The position numbers and the translations under genes are program-made. A stretch of DNA of 64,000 bases from Arctopsyche grandis (taxonomy: Eukaryota > Arthropoda > Insecta > Trichoptera > Hydropsychidae). Numbering within the stretch: position 1 is the stretch's first letter; every line of letters begins with the position of its first letter. Under the pieces are notes generated by a model that had not been told where the DNA came from, made no database searches, and worked only from the letters and a program-made list of their open reading frames with translations. Location: positions 36,811,691-36,875,690 of the forward strand of contig NC_135357.1 of the NCBI RefSeq assembly GCF_051622035.1. Direction: 5' to 3'. Of the stretch, positions 1-10,906 are shown in pieces.

Positions 1-1
1 C

Positions 2-453
2 AATAGCAACAGATACGCGCCACTCGCGGAACTCGACTCCGACCCCGATTTCGATTCCGAATCCAACTCCAACAAAATGGAGGTTACCGCCACTGCCAAG
101 TCCCCACCTGCATCAGCAGCTGTACCCGCACTTACAAAAACCCCGGCACCACAACCGGAAGACTACTTATTCCCGGTTGGCATAATCCGTAACAGGAATG
201 TTACACAAAAGCGTCCAACTCGCGACGTGCCCACCCAACAAGCGGCCCCCAGCGCCCCGTCGGCAAATACGCCCCAAACCCCTCGCACAGCACAAATTCG
301 TGCACCCCCTCAAACCGCAAGACCCGCTCACCCATCCGGAAACACCGTCTCGGACACTCCTTCACAAAATGTCCAAAGAGCAAAGGTTGCTCCAATCTTC
401 CTTAGGTTGCCATCGGACTACAAGGCAGTTCAAAGGAAACTCAACCAACATAA
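2..453 (+). CDS. LINE ORF1, N-terminal part (gag-like), interrupted
   Basis: The frame is open from base 2 through the methionine at 77, so the true start lies upstream of the window. The first visible residues (NRYAPLA) resemble the start of Jockey-type ORF1 proteins. The segment is rich in Pro, Ala and Thr and looks disordered. It stops matching at 453, where the LTR element begins. The same frame resumes at 2233 after the element and one copy of its 4-bp target duplication. ORF1 proteins of this family bind the LINE RNA. Confidence 0.85.
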
Positions 454-750
454 TGTAGCGTTGCATAGGGAGACGCCCCGTGGACCGGTGACGTCATGGT
501 GACGCCGACCAATGGTGGAGTCGGGCGTTGTGGCCAATGGCTACACCCGACTCCTTGACCAATGACTGTACTTGTTGACGTGTCATAAACGTGTATGCGC
601 TGAGCGCTCTATGATATAAGAACGGTACGCTCTCGATCGGTGGCATTCGGATCCTGACCTCCACCGGACGAGCAGCAATAAAGAACTGGAACCTGCCTGC
701 GTGTTTTCTTGTACCTCGACCTGACTCCACTTACCTTTGAATACTCTTCA
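454..750 (+). repeat. Left LTR of the non-autonomous element
   Basis: 297 bp, starting TGTAGCG and ending CTCTTCA. It holds a TATA-like ATATAAG near 611 followed about 30 bp later by CATTC, the same start-site motif seen at the histone genes, and an AATAAA near 677. It matches 1932-2228 at all but one position. Confidence 0.93.
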
Positions 751-1838
751 CTGGTGTCAGAAGTGGGATCTATATGGTTGGGACAAGGAGCCACAAAGGT
801 GCGGATTCGAGGTCTTCATCGCCGCCGGAAGACATGGAGCCGAATCGGAAACGAGCATAGCGGCGATCGAGATGCTGCTTGCGGGAGCTGGAGATGCCAA
901 TTCACGCCTTCTACGAGAAAAACGCAGTTCTCACTGCGACGAGCTCTCAGCTCATTCAATTGGGTTGATGCGTGTTGTCATTTGGCGCCTAGAAGCCAGG
1001 ATGGCGTTCCACACACGCGCTATCAAAACTGGATTGCGTCATGCTGCCGAAGGCGAGAGAGGACCACCCCGGAAGGTTGCAGGGAAAGGCAACCAGCAGA
1101 AGCGGAGTCATCCGGAGAACGAGAGCCAGGGTCAACCAGAAGCAGTGCACCGGGCTACGATCGTCGAACTTATCGAAGACTAGCAGCCAGCCGGGTCGAC
1201 GACGACTTTTGGTGATGTCGTCGTCAGAAAAGGAGCTGTTGCGACGTAGAATGGGATACGTCGATTACGAGTTCACCACCGCTCCCGTAATGTCTACATT
1301 CAATACTCGATGTCATCGAAATTCAGCGCAGCGATCGATGGTTGTTGATCTGCGTCCACTGTTTTCAACATGGGGAGATATTTCAAGGGCGAGAGACCGT
1401 TCAGAAGGAGTCGTCACCAGCTACACAGCATTCGCAGTACGAAGGCATGAATCATCGCGTTAGTGTCGCTACTTCCACGAAATGAAATGGGTTTCGTTTC
1501 GTAAACAATGCAACGGCAGAGGCACATTTAGCAGAGACGCTAAATGTTGGCGGTACCTCGACGGGGTTCACTGCGTAGATTTCCAGGGACGAAGCCTCTC
1601 TTCAGGGTCATGAGCACGGGTGCGCGTTCTGGGTTGAACGTTTGGTTTTGCAGTTGTGATGCTGGAACCAACATGATGGAAGAAGACGAAGCTGTCGAGA
1701 CGAAGTTGGACGTTGGTGACACGTGCGAGATGGACCGACCACGTTGGCATTTAAACGGAAGAAACACCAGATAATAAGTCGACGTATAGATGAATAAGTT
1801 CATGCAACTGTAATTATGTGTAACTGTTTTGTAATTGT

Positions 1839-1892
1839 AAATTAATGTGTAAATTAATGTGTAAATTAATGTGTAAATTAAGGTGTAAATTG
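1839..1892 (+). repeat. 12-bp tandem repeat in the LTR element
   Basis: About four copies of a 12-bp unit (consensus ATTAATGTGTAA) just upstream of the purine tract of the small LTR element. It is probably a local expansion with no coding role. Confidence 0.8.
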
Positions 1893-1931
1893 GTGGGTCG
1901 ATCGGGACGATCTCTCTTAAGAGGGGGGTTG

Positions 1932-2228
1932 TGTAGCGTTGCATAGGGAGACGCCCCGTGGACCAGTGACGTCATGGTGACGCCGACCAATGGTGGAGTC
2001 GGGCGTTGTGGCCAATGGCTACACCCGACTCCTTGACCAATGACTGTACTTGTTGACGTGTCATAAACGTGTATGCGCTGAGCGCTCTATGATATAAGAA
2101 CGGTACGCTCTCGATCGGTGGCATTCGGATCCTGACCTCCACCGGACGAGCAGCAATAAAGAACTGGAACCTGCCTGCGTGTTTTCTTGTACCTCGACCT
2201 GACTCCACTTACCTTTGAATACTCTTCA
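1932..2228 (+). repeat. Right LTR of the non-autonomous element
   Basis: 297 bp, the same length as the left LTR. It is preceded by a G-rich purine tract (about 1918-1931) and followed by the ATAA target duplication. Confidence 0.93.
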
Positions 2229-2232
2229 ATAA

Positions 2233-2767
2233 CTACAAGTTCACGGCCGTCTACTCTGAAAACAGAGTAAAAATCTCCCCTCTCACCATCGATGATTACC
2301 GTAAAATCACGAAATTGCTCCAAGAGCAACAATTTCAGTTTTATGCCCACCCTCTAACGGAAGACAAACCGCTCAAAGTAGTCATTAGAGGCATTAACCC
2401 CAACTACTCCGAATCGGAAGTCCTCGCCGAGCTGGCCAAACTTGGCTATAAAGCCAGTAAAGCCACCGTCATGAAATCACGACGTGACAAGCGCAACATG
2501 CCCATGTTCACAGTCGAGACCACACGCGACGAAGAGGGGAAGAAATTATTCAACCTCTCCAGCATTTTCGGCCAACTGGTTCGCATCGAATCACTTCGTC
2601 GTGGTGACACTGTACCGCAGTGCCACCGCTGCCAAGGCTTTGGACATGGCTCCTACAACTGCAATGTCGCCCCCTTATGCATCAAATGTGCAGGACCCCA
2701 TTTGACCACTGACTGTGCGTCAACAGCCTCTGATCAACTGATCATGCTCACCCGACAGAAAAAATGA
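2233..2767 (+). CDS. LINE ORF1, C-terminal part with zinc knuckles
   Basis: This continues the ORF1 frame after the inserted LTR element. It contains a conserved segment (PLKVVIRGINPNYSESEV) typical of the domain just ahead of the zinc knuckles in Jockey-type gag-like proteins. Two knuckles follow: CHRCQGFGHGSYNC (C-x2-C-x4-H-x4-C) and CIKCAGPHLTTDC (C-x2-C-x3-H-x4-C). The stop TGA at 2765 overlaps the ORF2 start ATG at 2764 in the sequence ATGA, a layout that suggests termination-reinitiation for making ORF2 protein. Confidence 0.9.
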
Positions 2768-5457
2768 CTTGTTACCTCAAGATCGTTTACTGGAACGCTT
2801 GCAGCATACTCTGCAAGCGTGTCGAATTCGAGCAATTCCTGCTCCAACACTCCATTGATATCGCACTAGTAAACGAAACTTGGCTCAAACCCGGTAATAG
2901 ACTACACTTCTCAAACTACACTACATACAGAAACGACAGAATAGGCAAAGCCGCCGGCGGCACTGCCATATTCATCAAACACACGATCCAACACAACTTG
3001 GCCCCGCGGCCGATCACCACAGGAATAGAACTGACGTCGGTAGAAGTTTGGACCAACACCGGCACCCCACTCATCCTCCACGCAGTCTACAACCCTCCAA
3101 ATCAACACTTACTCACCACCGACTTAGACAACATATTCAACACCAACAAAGCCACCATTGCCGCAGGCGACCTTAACGCCAAACATTCCAGATGGAACAG
3201 TCGAGCCACTAACAATAATGGGAAAATTCTCCTTAGTTATTCCCAACTCTCAAACCCAAAAGTCTCCGTCACGGCCCCAGATGAACCCACAAGAATCCTC
3301 ATTAACTTCAAAGGTAGACCTGATATCTTAGACATCGTTCTTACTCAAAATTTTCCAGGTGCGCAGTCCTTGACTGTAGTAAATGATCTCTCTTCCGACC
3401 ATCACCCGGTCATACTAGAACTCACCAACACCCCCGTAACTATAAACCCCATCCTCCGAAGTACCATATCTTGGGAGAAATTCTCAACTCTCCTTCATCA
3501 CACCGTCACTTACCCCCACTCGATTCACACCACCCAAGAGATAGACTCGGCTATTAACGTACTCACTGACGAAATACAGTCAGCCCTAGAAGCCAGCACC
3601 ACCACCACTCCCCACTCTCCCCTGCACCCGCAAGCTTTACCACCCGACATTCGCGATCTTATTCGCCTTAAGAATAGAGCTAGGAAGGCATTCCAAAGAA
3701 ACAAGGACCCAATCCTCAAACAGCGAATGAACAGACTTCAACAAGACGTTAAAAACGCCTTGTGGCAACTACGAAACGACAACCGGGATACCAAACTCAG
3801 AGCGCTAGAAGACGGACATAACGGTTTCTGGAAACTGTCAAAAATCTTCAGAAGCAACGGCAATAGGATCGACAGGATCAAAGTTGGAGATAATTTTGTC
3901 TACTCCACCGCCGATAAAGCGGAAGCCCTAGCCGACAGTCTCCAGGACCAATTCTCGCTCTCAAACTCTAATCTGCAAAGCGACTTTTGCCAAATGGTTG
4001 AAAGCTCCGTCAATAGCTACCTCGAAAACCCAGCCCCAGTACCCATTGTCGCCACTTCGCCGCTTGAAGTCCAAAATATTATCAAAAGCATCGCCGCCAA
4101 AAAGGCCCCTGGCCCTGACGGAATCTCCAACAAAGCTCTAAAAGAACTCCCTCAAAAAGCCATCGCTGCACTCACAGCTATACTAAATGCCACCAACAGA
4201 ATCTGCTATTTTCCGAGTCAATGGAAACTCGCTAATGTCATTCTCATCAGAAAACCCTACTCGAACCCCTCCCTCGCAACAAGTTACCGACCAATCAGCT
4301 TGCTATCCTCACTGAGTAAGATCCTGGAACGGATCCTAATCTCAAATCTCAACAGCGAAATCGCAAAAATTGACCTTCTTCCCAAAACACAATTTGGTTT
4401 TAGACCCCAACATTCTGCCGTTCACCAGATTCACAGAGTTGTTGAAACCGTTATAGACGGCTTCGACCACAACATGTCTACTGGAGCAATCTTCCTAGAC
4501 ATTTCCAAAGCTTTCGATAAAGTCTGGCACTCTGGCCTCCTTTACAAAATGATTGCTGCCAACATCACCCCCCACTCAATACGATCCATCGCATCCTTCC
4601 TAAGAGAAAGGAGATTTCAGGTCAAACTCAAGGACCGCATTTCAACTCAGCGAGGCATCTCCGCTGGCGTACCCCAAGGCTCCATCCTCGGCCCCACGCT
4701 ATTCAACCTTTACACACACGACATACCCACTCCTACACATAGGTACACAAACATCGCACAGTACGCCGATGACACGGCCATCTTAGCGAGCTCCGTCGGC
4801 CCCAAGGGAGTCTCACTCGCCCTCCAGAAGTACTCGGACCAACTGGTAGCGTGGTACGATAAATGGCTGATGAAAATCAACCCGGATAAAAGTCAGGCAA
4901 TATTCTTCTCCAGACGCAAAAAACGGTGCAAACCAGCCAAGCCAGTCATTATAAACGACCAACCAGTCAACTGGACCACGTCTACCCGCTACCTGGGGGT
5001 AATAATCGACCGCAAATTAACCTGGAGACCCCACATCACTAACGCGGTGCGCAGAGCTAGGGCAGTTGCGTCAAAGCTTTACCCACTATGCAAACCCAAC
5101 AGCAAGCTCTCGCTTAAAAACAAGTGCTTGCTGTATAAATCTATCATCCGCCCACAAATCACGTACGCGAGCCCCGTGTGGGCTCACACTACCATCTCCA
5201 ATACATCCATACTCAAACTACAGACAGTTCAAAACAAATTCTTGCGTGCCGCGGGCAACTACGACTGGTACACAAGAAACACTATAATTCACAATGACCT
5301 AAACATTGACCACCTTGACAAACACGTACACAAACTTGCCGTGAACTACTTCAAGTCTCTCGGCAAGATAGACAACCCTCTTATAAATTCCCTCGGTGAG
5401 ACCAAACTCACGATCAATCAAAGGCCCATCGACATCTTGAAGATGGGTATAGGCTAA
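2764..5457 (+). CDS. LINE ORF2: endonuclease-reverse transcriptase, intact frame
   Basis: 897 codons without a break. Residues about 1-225 are an APE-type endonuclease, with WNA near the start, NETWL, GDLNAKH and a final SDHHPVI. The reverse transcriptase follows, with SYRPISLL, an AFDKVWH segment, PQGSILGP and the catalytic YADDTA (Tyr at about residue 667). The C-terminus ends KMGIG. The protein nicks target DNA and copies the LINE RNA at the nick. The start codon overlaps the ORF1 stop. The frame is intact, but ORF1 of this copy is disrupted. Confidence 0.95.
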   Translation: MTCYLKIVYWNACSILCKRVEFEQFLLQHSIDIALVNETWLKPGNRLHFSNYTTYRNDRIGKAAGGTAIFIKHTIQHNLAPRPITTGIELTSVEVWTNTGTPLILHAVYNPPNQHLLTTDLDNIFNTNKATIAAGDLNAKHSRWNSRATNNNGKILLSYSQLSNPKVSVTAPDEPTRILINFKGRPDILDIVLTQNFPGAQSLTVVNDLSSDHHPVILELTNTPVTINPILRSTISWEKFSTLLHHTVTYPHSIHTTQEIDSAINVLTDEIQSALEASTTTTPHSPLHPQALPPDIRDLIRLKNRARKAFQRNKDPILKQRMNRLQQDVKNALWQLRNDNRDTKLRALEDGHNGFWKLSKIFRSNGNRIDRIKVGDNFVYSTADKAEALADSLQDQFSLSNSNLQSDFCQMVESSVNSYLENPAPVPIVATSPLEVQNIIKSIAAKKAPGPDGISNKALKELPQKAIAALTAILNATNRICYFPSQWKLANVILIRKPYSNPSLATSYRPISLLSSLSKILERILISNLNSEIAKIDLLPKTQFGFRPQHSAVHQIHRVVETVIDGFDHNMSTGAIFLDISKAFDKVWHSGLLYKMIAANITPHSIRSIASFLRERRFQVKLKDRISTQRGISAGVPQGSILGPTLFNLYTHDIPTPTHRYTNIAQYADDTAILASSVGPKGVSLALQKYSDQLVAWYDKWLMKINPDKSQAIFFSRRKKRCKPAKPVIINDQPVNWTTSTRYLGVIIDRKLTWRPHITNAVRRARAVASKLYPLCKPNSKLSLKNKCLLYKSIIRPQITYASPVWAHTTISNTSILKLQTVQNKFLRAAGNYDWYTRNTIIHNDLNIDHLDKHVHKLAVNYFKSLGKIDNPLINSLGETKLTINQRPIDILKMGIG

Positions 5458-5765
5458 ACTAGGATAGATAGAATTAATCTGTAAATATATATTATGACAA
5501 CAGTAACCATAAGTTAAGTTAACCAAGCCACTAACATAATACTATAGCCTCTAAATATAAAACTAACCATACTAACCGTAACAGTATCCCATAGTTAATG
5601 CACTAACCTATGCTTAGTGTTCTAGCCATCCAAATCAGCAATGCGAGCAGCCGCCAGCCCGCACCACAACATCACCGCGAATCGGATCCCAGATAATTCG
5701 CTAGATCGATAGGCATGGAGTAAACTCCATGGAACTATCTATAAAATATTACCCACTACTACTAC
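5458..5765 (+). other. LINE 3' UTR with terminal hairpin and ACT-triplet tail
   Basis: The block GCGAGCAGCCGCCAGCCCGC is shared with the other LINE copies. A perfect short inverted repeat lies at 5714-5731 (CATGGAG / CTCCATG). The matching place in copies B-D holds a different but still paired stem. The element ends in repeated ACT and then meets LTR sequence. The hairpin is a candidate recognition site for the element's own reverse transcriptase. Confidence 0.75.
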
Positions 5766-5880
5766 TCGGAAGTCGAGTCGGACCACAGCTTTCTCTGAGA
5801 ACTGTCGTTTCCTTTGGACTCCCATCTCTGCTGGTCTTTCCCTGTTCAGTCAAAACCACCCACTTCACCCCCACGTTACA
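5766..5880 (+). mobile_element. Partial Gypsy LTR, 3' portion (LINE A target)
   Basis: About 115 bp match the inner 3' part of the 231-bp LTR found at 23399-23629 and 28167-28397, in element-sense orientation and ending CGTTACA. It is an incomplete, somewhat diverged old copy. LINE A joins it where the intact LTR has its predicted transcription start, about 22-33 bp downstream of the TATA box. Confidence 0.85.
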
Positions 5881-5910
5881 ACTTAATTAATTTTAATTAT
5901 TTTTTCATTA

Positions 5911-6137
5911 ATCGATGCGGCTCATAGTCATATAAGAAAAAAATTAAATTAATTAATATTTTGCAAGCACGGATAATCCGCAAACCGGATAATCTGCAAG
6001 TCTATGTAAATTTAATAATTGATATGGTAATTCTCATAGACGTGCAGATTATCCGGCTTGCGGATTATCCGTGCTTGAAAAATATGAATTCATTTAATTT
6101 TTTTTTTTTTTCTTATATGACTATGAGACGCATCGAT
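5911..6137. repeat. Inverted repeat made of Tigger ends
   Basis: Two arms of about 95-103 bp (5911-6005 and 6035-6137) are near-perfect reverse complements across a short AT-rich spacer. Both arms match the inner end of the Tigger-like element at 58119-58893, including paired GGATAATC blocks. It could be a partial copy inserted beside another, or an aberrant transposition product. Confidence 0.8.
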
Positions 6138-7114
6138 TGATTGCGACCGTAAACACGCGATTTATTTGAAACAAATGATGTTAAACAAAAACGATTTTAG
6201 TTTCCTTTTCAAATGTCTTTTACTATTGCGTTAATTATGTATTTCAGTCGCTTTTGATCAGTGAAGAACTAACAAGTGCGTGTATTCAGAGCAGATGTTT
6301 TCGTAACATACGTATATTCAATTATTATCAATTATTTTCAGAAAATATTACAGATTGACATACCTGTTCGAGATATAGTTAAACAAAAAAATAATTTAGA
6401 GGCGTTCGCGAGAGATTGTAATAGTTCCGCAGGTCCTTCGAAACGAAAAAGTATGAAAATGTCAACATTCGAAGATTTGGATGCAACTATGCTCATATAG
6501 TTTAATCAAAAACCAGTAGAAGGAATACCAATTAGCGGTCAAATGTGTATGGAAACAGCCAAATTTTTCCATGAGAAATTAGGATTAGAAGACAACTTCA
6601 ATGCTTCGTCTGGCTGGTAGACTAGATTAATTATATTTTGGCAACACTACATAGTACTAACTACTAACGGCCACTTATCTGCTTAACCATAAGCGTTTTT
6701 CTTAATAAATAATGAGTATTAAAATTATAAAACAAACATTTGTGTTGTAAATATGATATTTCTAGTGGTTTTACCCGGCTTCGTTCGGTATTTGTAATAT
6801 AAACCGCTTAAACATGACTAATCTAATAGTAAACATTTTATTAAATTTATTTGAATAGTTTTATTTTCTATAAATTAATTTGAAAACTCGTTTGTTTTTT
6901 TTTATCAAATTGACTTTCACGAACAAACAAACACATATACTGCCTCTTTCAAAATTATCTTCGAATCGCAAAAAGAAATCGAATAAGTCTCTTTCGAAAT
7001 TATATATTAGATATTCGAAACTAAGTCAAAATTTAATGATTCGGATTGTCCGTGTTTTTCAATTATCCATGCCCTTCCTCCCCAACATTAGCCCGGATAA
7101 TCGAGAGTGTACTG
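6035..7114 (+). mobile_element. Decayed Tigger/pogo-like DNA transposon
   Basis: The right end reads CCCGGATAATCGAGAGTGTA then CTG followed by TA, a typical Tigger-type terminal repeat beside a TA target. The extreme left terminal repeat is missing. Frames from about 6340 to 6620 encode a CENP-B-like DNA-binding segment (FEDLDATMLI, then after an in-frame TAG where Trp is expected FNQKPVEGIPISG, then a FHEKLGL segment). No catalytic DDE region is seen, so the copy is dead. A separate repeat containing ACCCGGCTTCG lies at about 6760-6960 and recurs inverted at 61280-61345. Confidence 0.75.
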
Positions 7115-7470
7115 TATTTGAAATTGAATTCGTTTCTTTTTGCAGCACATTTTATTGTCTAATTTGTAAAAGTGTGTTATTCCTGATCACATACACTGCT
7201 ATAATTTCACCGTTCACCGTTCAATTGTATAGCATTTTGTTTTTGCAAATTCTTATGCATATTCCTTAAATTCATTGATAAATAAATTTATGGATTGGTC
7301 ATATATGAATTATTTTCATAAAACGTGAGTATAATCATATTATTTATGTTTATTTAATCGTCTTATTTTCTATTTAATATTTGTTCCATTAAAAAACTTT
7401 TTTACATTACATTTTGTAATAATTTTTTTTATCTCTTTGGAAAAGGTATTTAACCCCTGACCACATGCAC

Positions 7471-7919
<449 letters not shown>

Positions 7920-7954
7920 ACGAACTCATTTATTGACATCGACACCAACAAAAA

Positions 7955-7970
7955 GGCCCTTTTCAGGGCC
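7955..7970 (+). terminator. Histone 3' stem-loop (H4 copy 1)
   Basis: GGCCCTTTTCAGGGCC followed by ACCAAA, the 6-bp stem and 4-nt loop bound by SLBP. It directs cleavage of the non-polyadenylated histone mRNA. Confidence 0.97.
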
Positions 7971-8966
7971 ACCAAACCATTTACAAAGTTTTCGGTTCTA
8001 AACTTTCATCTGAGCTGCATATATATTTGACATTTGTATAGCAAATACATAATTACGCTTAATAGAATTTATTATTTCAACTACTACCATGTGGGCAATG
8101 TTTGTTTCACCTTCGTTTACCTCAGTGAACGAACTTTTCAGGAGCATCAAACTTCAATAAACGTATCGGTTTCGTTTGAAATCACATGTAAATCATGTTA
8201 AAGACTCACGCTCTCAGTAGCATTTCGTGATCTGCAATGATGAAATGGAATTTGTCCATGCTATATGTATATACATTTACTAAGGGCATTAGTTTGTTTC
8301 GCAAACTTTTATTTTTCATATTAACTACAATAAAAAGGATTCAAATATGCTATATATGTGCGACATTAACACGTCAACAGTATTACAATAATTTAGGTGT
8401 GACTTCTCGAATGTGAAATTACGAATTACGGTGGGTCCGGTTTTTCGCCAATTCTCGTTATGTGAACTCTACGTTTCTAATTATTATTGCATATGTATTT
8501 TATTAATTTCAATTGAACATTTTGTTATGTATGCCTAGTACCAAGCCGACGAGACGTATAGAAACGGAATTGATGGTGACAGAAGAAATGTGAAATCCAT
8601 ACAAGTAATGGCAACAATTGCAGTGGTTTATTATTCAGTTGAATCATCGTGCTGACCACAATATATAAATTAGTCAGGTAGAAAAAAAATACAGTACTTG
8701 TTTAGCAAAAAAAAGGTAGAATTGTGAGAAGCGATCATGAAACTACTTAAAAATAACGCACTAAGCTGAGTAGGCATTATTATTTTTAAATATCAGGTAT
8801 GAAAAAATAAAGTACAATAACAAAAAATCGTTTGCAAGCTAAAAAAAACAAGGAAGTTGGGACTGCTAATCGTTATATTACACTAAGTGCAGTAAAAAAA
8901 TATCAATATGCAAATGATGAAATTGTTCATTTTAAGCCAAATTTTTGTCTTGTAAAGTATATTGGT
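7971..8966. other. Intergenic spacer H4-H2B where H1 is missing
   Basis: AT-rich with no gene seen. Its left part resembles the sequence after H4 copy 2. From about 8396 it resembles the spacer after H1 in the other unit (20941 onwards, sharing TAACTTCTCGAAT- and GGTGGG-type blocks). The spacer therefore joins the two flanks of an absent H1 gene. Confidence 0.65.
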
Positions 8967-8982
8967 GGCCCTGAAAAGGGCC
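8967..8982 (-). terminator. Histone 3' stem-loop (H2B copy 1)
   Basis: On the minus strand GGCCCTTTTCAGGGCC followed by ACCAAT, 34 bp past the H2B stop. Confidence 0.97.
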
Positions 8983-9015
8983 TTTTGATGTTCGTCAACG
9001 CTAGGACGTTGGCGT

Positions 9016-9396
9016 CTACTTGGAGCTGGTGTATTTGGTGACGGCTTTGGTGCCTTCAGAGACAGCGTGCTTGGCCAATTCTCCCGGAAGCAGGAGACGG
9101 ACTGCGGTCTGGATTTCCCGAGAAGTGATGGTGGAGCGTTTGTTGTAGTGGGCGAGACGAGAAGCCTCGGCTGCGATGCGCTCGAATATGTCGTTGACGA
9201 AGCTGTTCATGATGCTCATCGCCTTCGACGAGATGCCGGTGTCGGGGTGCACCTGCTTCAACACCTTGTAGATGTAGATGGCGTAGCTCTCCTTCCTCCT
9301 GCGCTTGTTCTTCTTCTTTCCATCCCCCTTGGAGATGTTCTTCTGGGCTTTGCCCCCAGATTTCTTGGCGGCCTTTCCACTAGTCTTGGGCGGCAT
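9016..9396 (-). CDS. H2B: Histone H2B (copy 1)
   Basis: 126 codons, slightly longer than the 123 residues of Drosophila H2B because of extra residues in the basic N-terminal tail. The histone fold ([20 protein letters not shown]) and C-terminus (AVTKYTSSK) are canonical. It differs from copy 2 at residue 5 (Thr here, Gly there). The start at 9396 gives the expected MPPK N-terminus. LINE B sits 66 bp upstream of the start codon and separates this gene from the promoter it would share with H2A copy 1. Confidence 0.99.
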   Translation of the reverse strand: MPPKTSGKAAKKSGGKAQKNISKGDGKKKNKRRRKESYAIYIYKVLKQVHPDTGISSKAMSIMNSFVNDIFERIAAEASRLAHYNKRSTITSREIQTAVRLLLPGELAKHAVSEGTKAVTKYTSSK

Positions 9397-9462
9397 CGTG
9401 TATCACACTGATCCAAAGGGACGCTGTCGATACGAGAGAACGCTTCAGAATGAGCTTCAAAC

Positions 9463-10692
9463 CCTTCTTCTTCTTCTTTGTGGCTGCGTTTTAACGATAG
9501 TTTATAGGGTAGTGACACTCCCTTAACCTATCTATCGAACGAGTTGTATGGGATCGGACTCTCGGTGATGTTTGTGGTGCGGGCTGGCGGCTGCTCGCTT
9601 GTGGAGTGTTTGTCGATCTGGAACACTAAGCAAAATTAGTGCAACATCTGTGGGATACTGTCGGGGTTAGTGTGTTAGTGGGTGGTTAACGGGTATGGAC
9701 CGTTTGGAGGTGGTTGAGTCTGGTTAGTTAAATGGATGCTAATTTTAGCCTATACCCATCTTCAGAATGTCGATGGGCCTTTGGTTAATTATTATTTTAG
9801 TCTTGCTGAGGGAATTTATTAAGGGATTGTCTACCTTGCCGAGAGACTTGAAGTAGTTTACGGCAAGTTTGTGTACGTGTTTGTCAAGGTAGTCAATGTT
9901 TAGGTCATTGTGAATTATAGTGTTTCTTGTGTACCAGTCGTAGTTGCCCGCGGCACGCAAGAATTTGTTTTGTACTGTCTGCGGTCTGAGTATGGATCTG
10001 TTGGAGATGGTAGTGTGAGCCCACACGGGGCTCGCGTACGTGATTTGTGGGCGGATGATGGATTTATACAGCAAGCACTTGTTTTTAAGCGAGAGTTTGC
10101 TGTTTGGTTTGCATAGTGGGTAAAGCTTTGACGCAACTGCCCTAGCTCTACGCACCGCGTTAGTGATGTGGGGTTTCCAGGTTAATTTGCGGTCGATTAT
10201 TACCCCCAGGTAGCGAGTAGACGTGGTCCAGTTGACTGGTTGGTCGTTTATAATTACTGGCTTGGCTGGTTTGCACCGATATTTACGTCTGGAGAAGAAT
10301 ATTGCCTGACTTTTGTCCGGGTTGATTTTCATCAGCCATTTATCGTACCACGCTACCAGTTGGTCCGAGTACTTCTGGAGGGCGAGCGAGACACCCTTGG
10401 GGCTGACGGAGCTCGCTAAGATGGCAGTGTCATCGGCATACTGTGCGATGTTTGTGTACCTATGTGTAGGAGTGGGTATGTCGTGTGTGTACAGGTTGAA
10501 TAGCGTGGGGCCGAGGATGGAGCCTTGGGGTACCCCAGCGGAGATGCCTCGCTGGGTTGATATGTGGTCCTTGAGTTTGACCTGAAATTTCCTTTCCCTT
10601 AGGAAGGATGCGATAGATCGTATTGAGTGGGGAGTGATGTTGGCAGCAATCATTTTGTAAAGGAGGCCAGAGTGCCAAACTTTATCGAAGGC
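9463..10692 (-). mobile_element. Jockey-type LINE, copy B, in the H2B-H2A promoter
   Basis: 5'-truncated copy (1,230 bp) flanked by the exact 11-bp duplication GAGCTTCAAAC (9452-9462 and 10693-10703). It keeps the last 318 codons of ORF2 (about 9745-10701 with flank), beginning within the RT domain at AFDKVW and including the active-site YADD. The 3' tail is GAA triplets. It is in the same sense as H2B. H2B copy 2 with its uninterrupted promoter (21935-22202) is the empty site. On the H2B strand the duplication is followed directly by ATTC of a GCTCATTC initiator. Confidence 0.97.
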
Positions 10693-10703
10693 GAGCTTCA
10701 AAC

Positions 10704-10906
10704 TGCAAAATTTCCCTTGTGGTTACTTCGCCCCTCCGCGTCGACGGCAGATGTGTCTGTTTTGCGCAAACGCGTGTACGTTGCGGTCGTGTTGATAAAT
10801 ACAGGCGGATCCGAATTTTTGTCATTCGCTCGCCGTCTCTCGCACCGTGCGCAAGTCCGCACCGTGCTCGTTTTCATTCCGTCGCTACACACAACTCCAA
10901 CTCGTC
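10704..10906 (+). promoter_or_regulatory. H2A (copy 1) promoter
   Basis: A TATA-like GATAAATAC at 10794 is followed 30 bp later by GTCATTCGC (10821-10829), the same initiator as at H4. The upstream 100 bp match the bidirectional H2A-H2B promoter of the second unit, so H2A keeps its own side of the promoter despite LINE B. Confidence 0.75.

Larger units (their letters stand above)
454..2228 (+). mobile_element. Small non-autonomous LTR retrotransposon inside LINE ORF1
   Basis: 1,775-bp element with 297-bp direct LTRs, flanked by a 4-bp duplication ATAA (450-453 and 2229-2232). A primer-binding-like sequence starting TGGTGTCAGAAG follows the left LTR directly, and a purine-rich tract precedes the right LTR. 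The internal 1.2 kb shows no gag or pol that I recognise, so it must have moved with help from another element. The Gypsy element at 23399-28397 has the same sequence next to its LTR and the same 4-bp duplication length. I count one difference between the LTRs, so the insertion is very young. Confidence 0.93.
1..5765 (+). mobile_element. Jockey-type LINE, copy A (5' end outside window)
   Basis: Non-LTR retrotransposon running off the left edge. It has a gag-like ORF1, an endonuclease-reverse transcriptase ORF2, a 308-bp 3' UTR with a small hairpin, and a tail of ACT triplets instead of poly(A). ORF1 is split by an LTR element at 454-2228. The 3' flank (from 5766) is the inner part of a Gypsy LTR, so the LINE seems to have landed in that LTR. 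Three shorter copies of the family (B, C, D) lie downstream. The 3' UTR of A differs clearly from that of B-D, so there are at least two subfamilies. Confidence 0.93.

Noticed and set aside
709-1463. Open frames in the interior of the small LTR element
   Set aside because: They overlap one another in three frames and show no gag, protease, RT or integrase features.
10847-10906. In-frame ATG extending H2A by 20 residues
   Set aside because: The initiator is at about 10823 and canonical H2A begins at 10907. The extension is leader sequence and is not conserved in copy 2.
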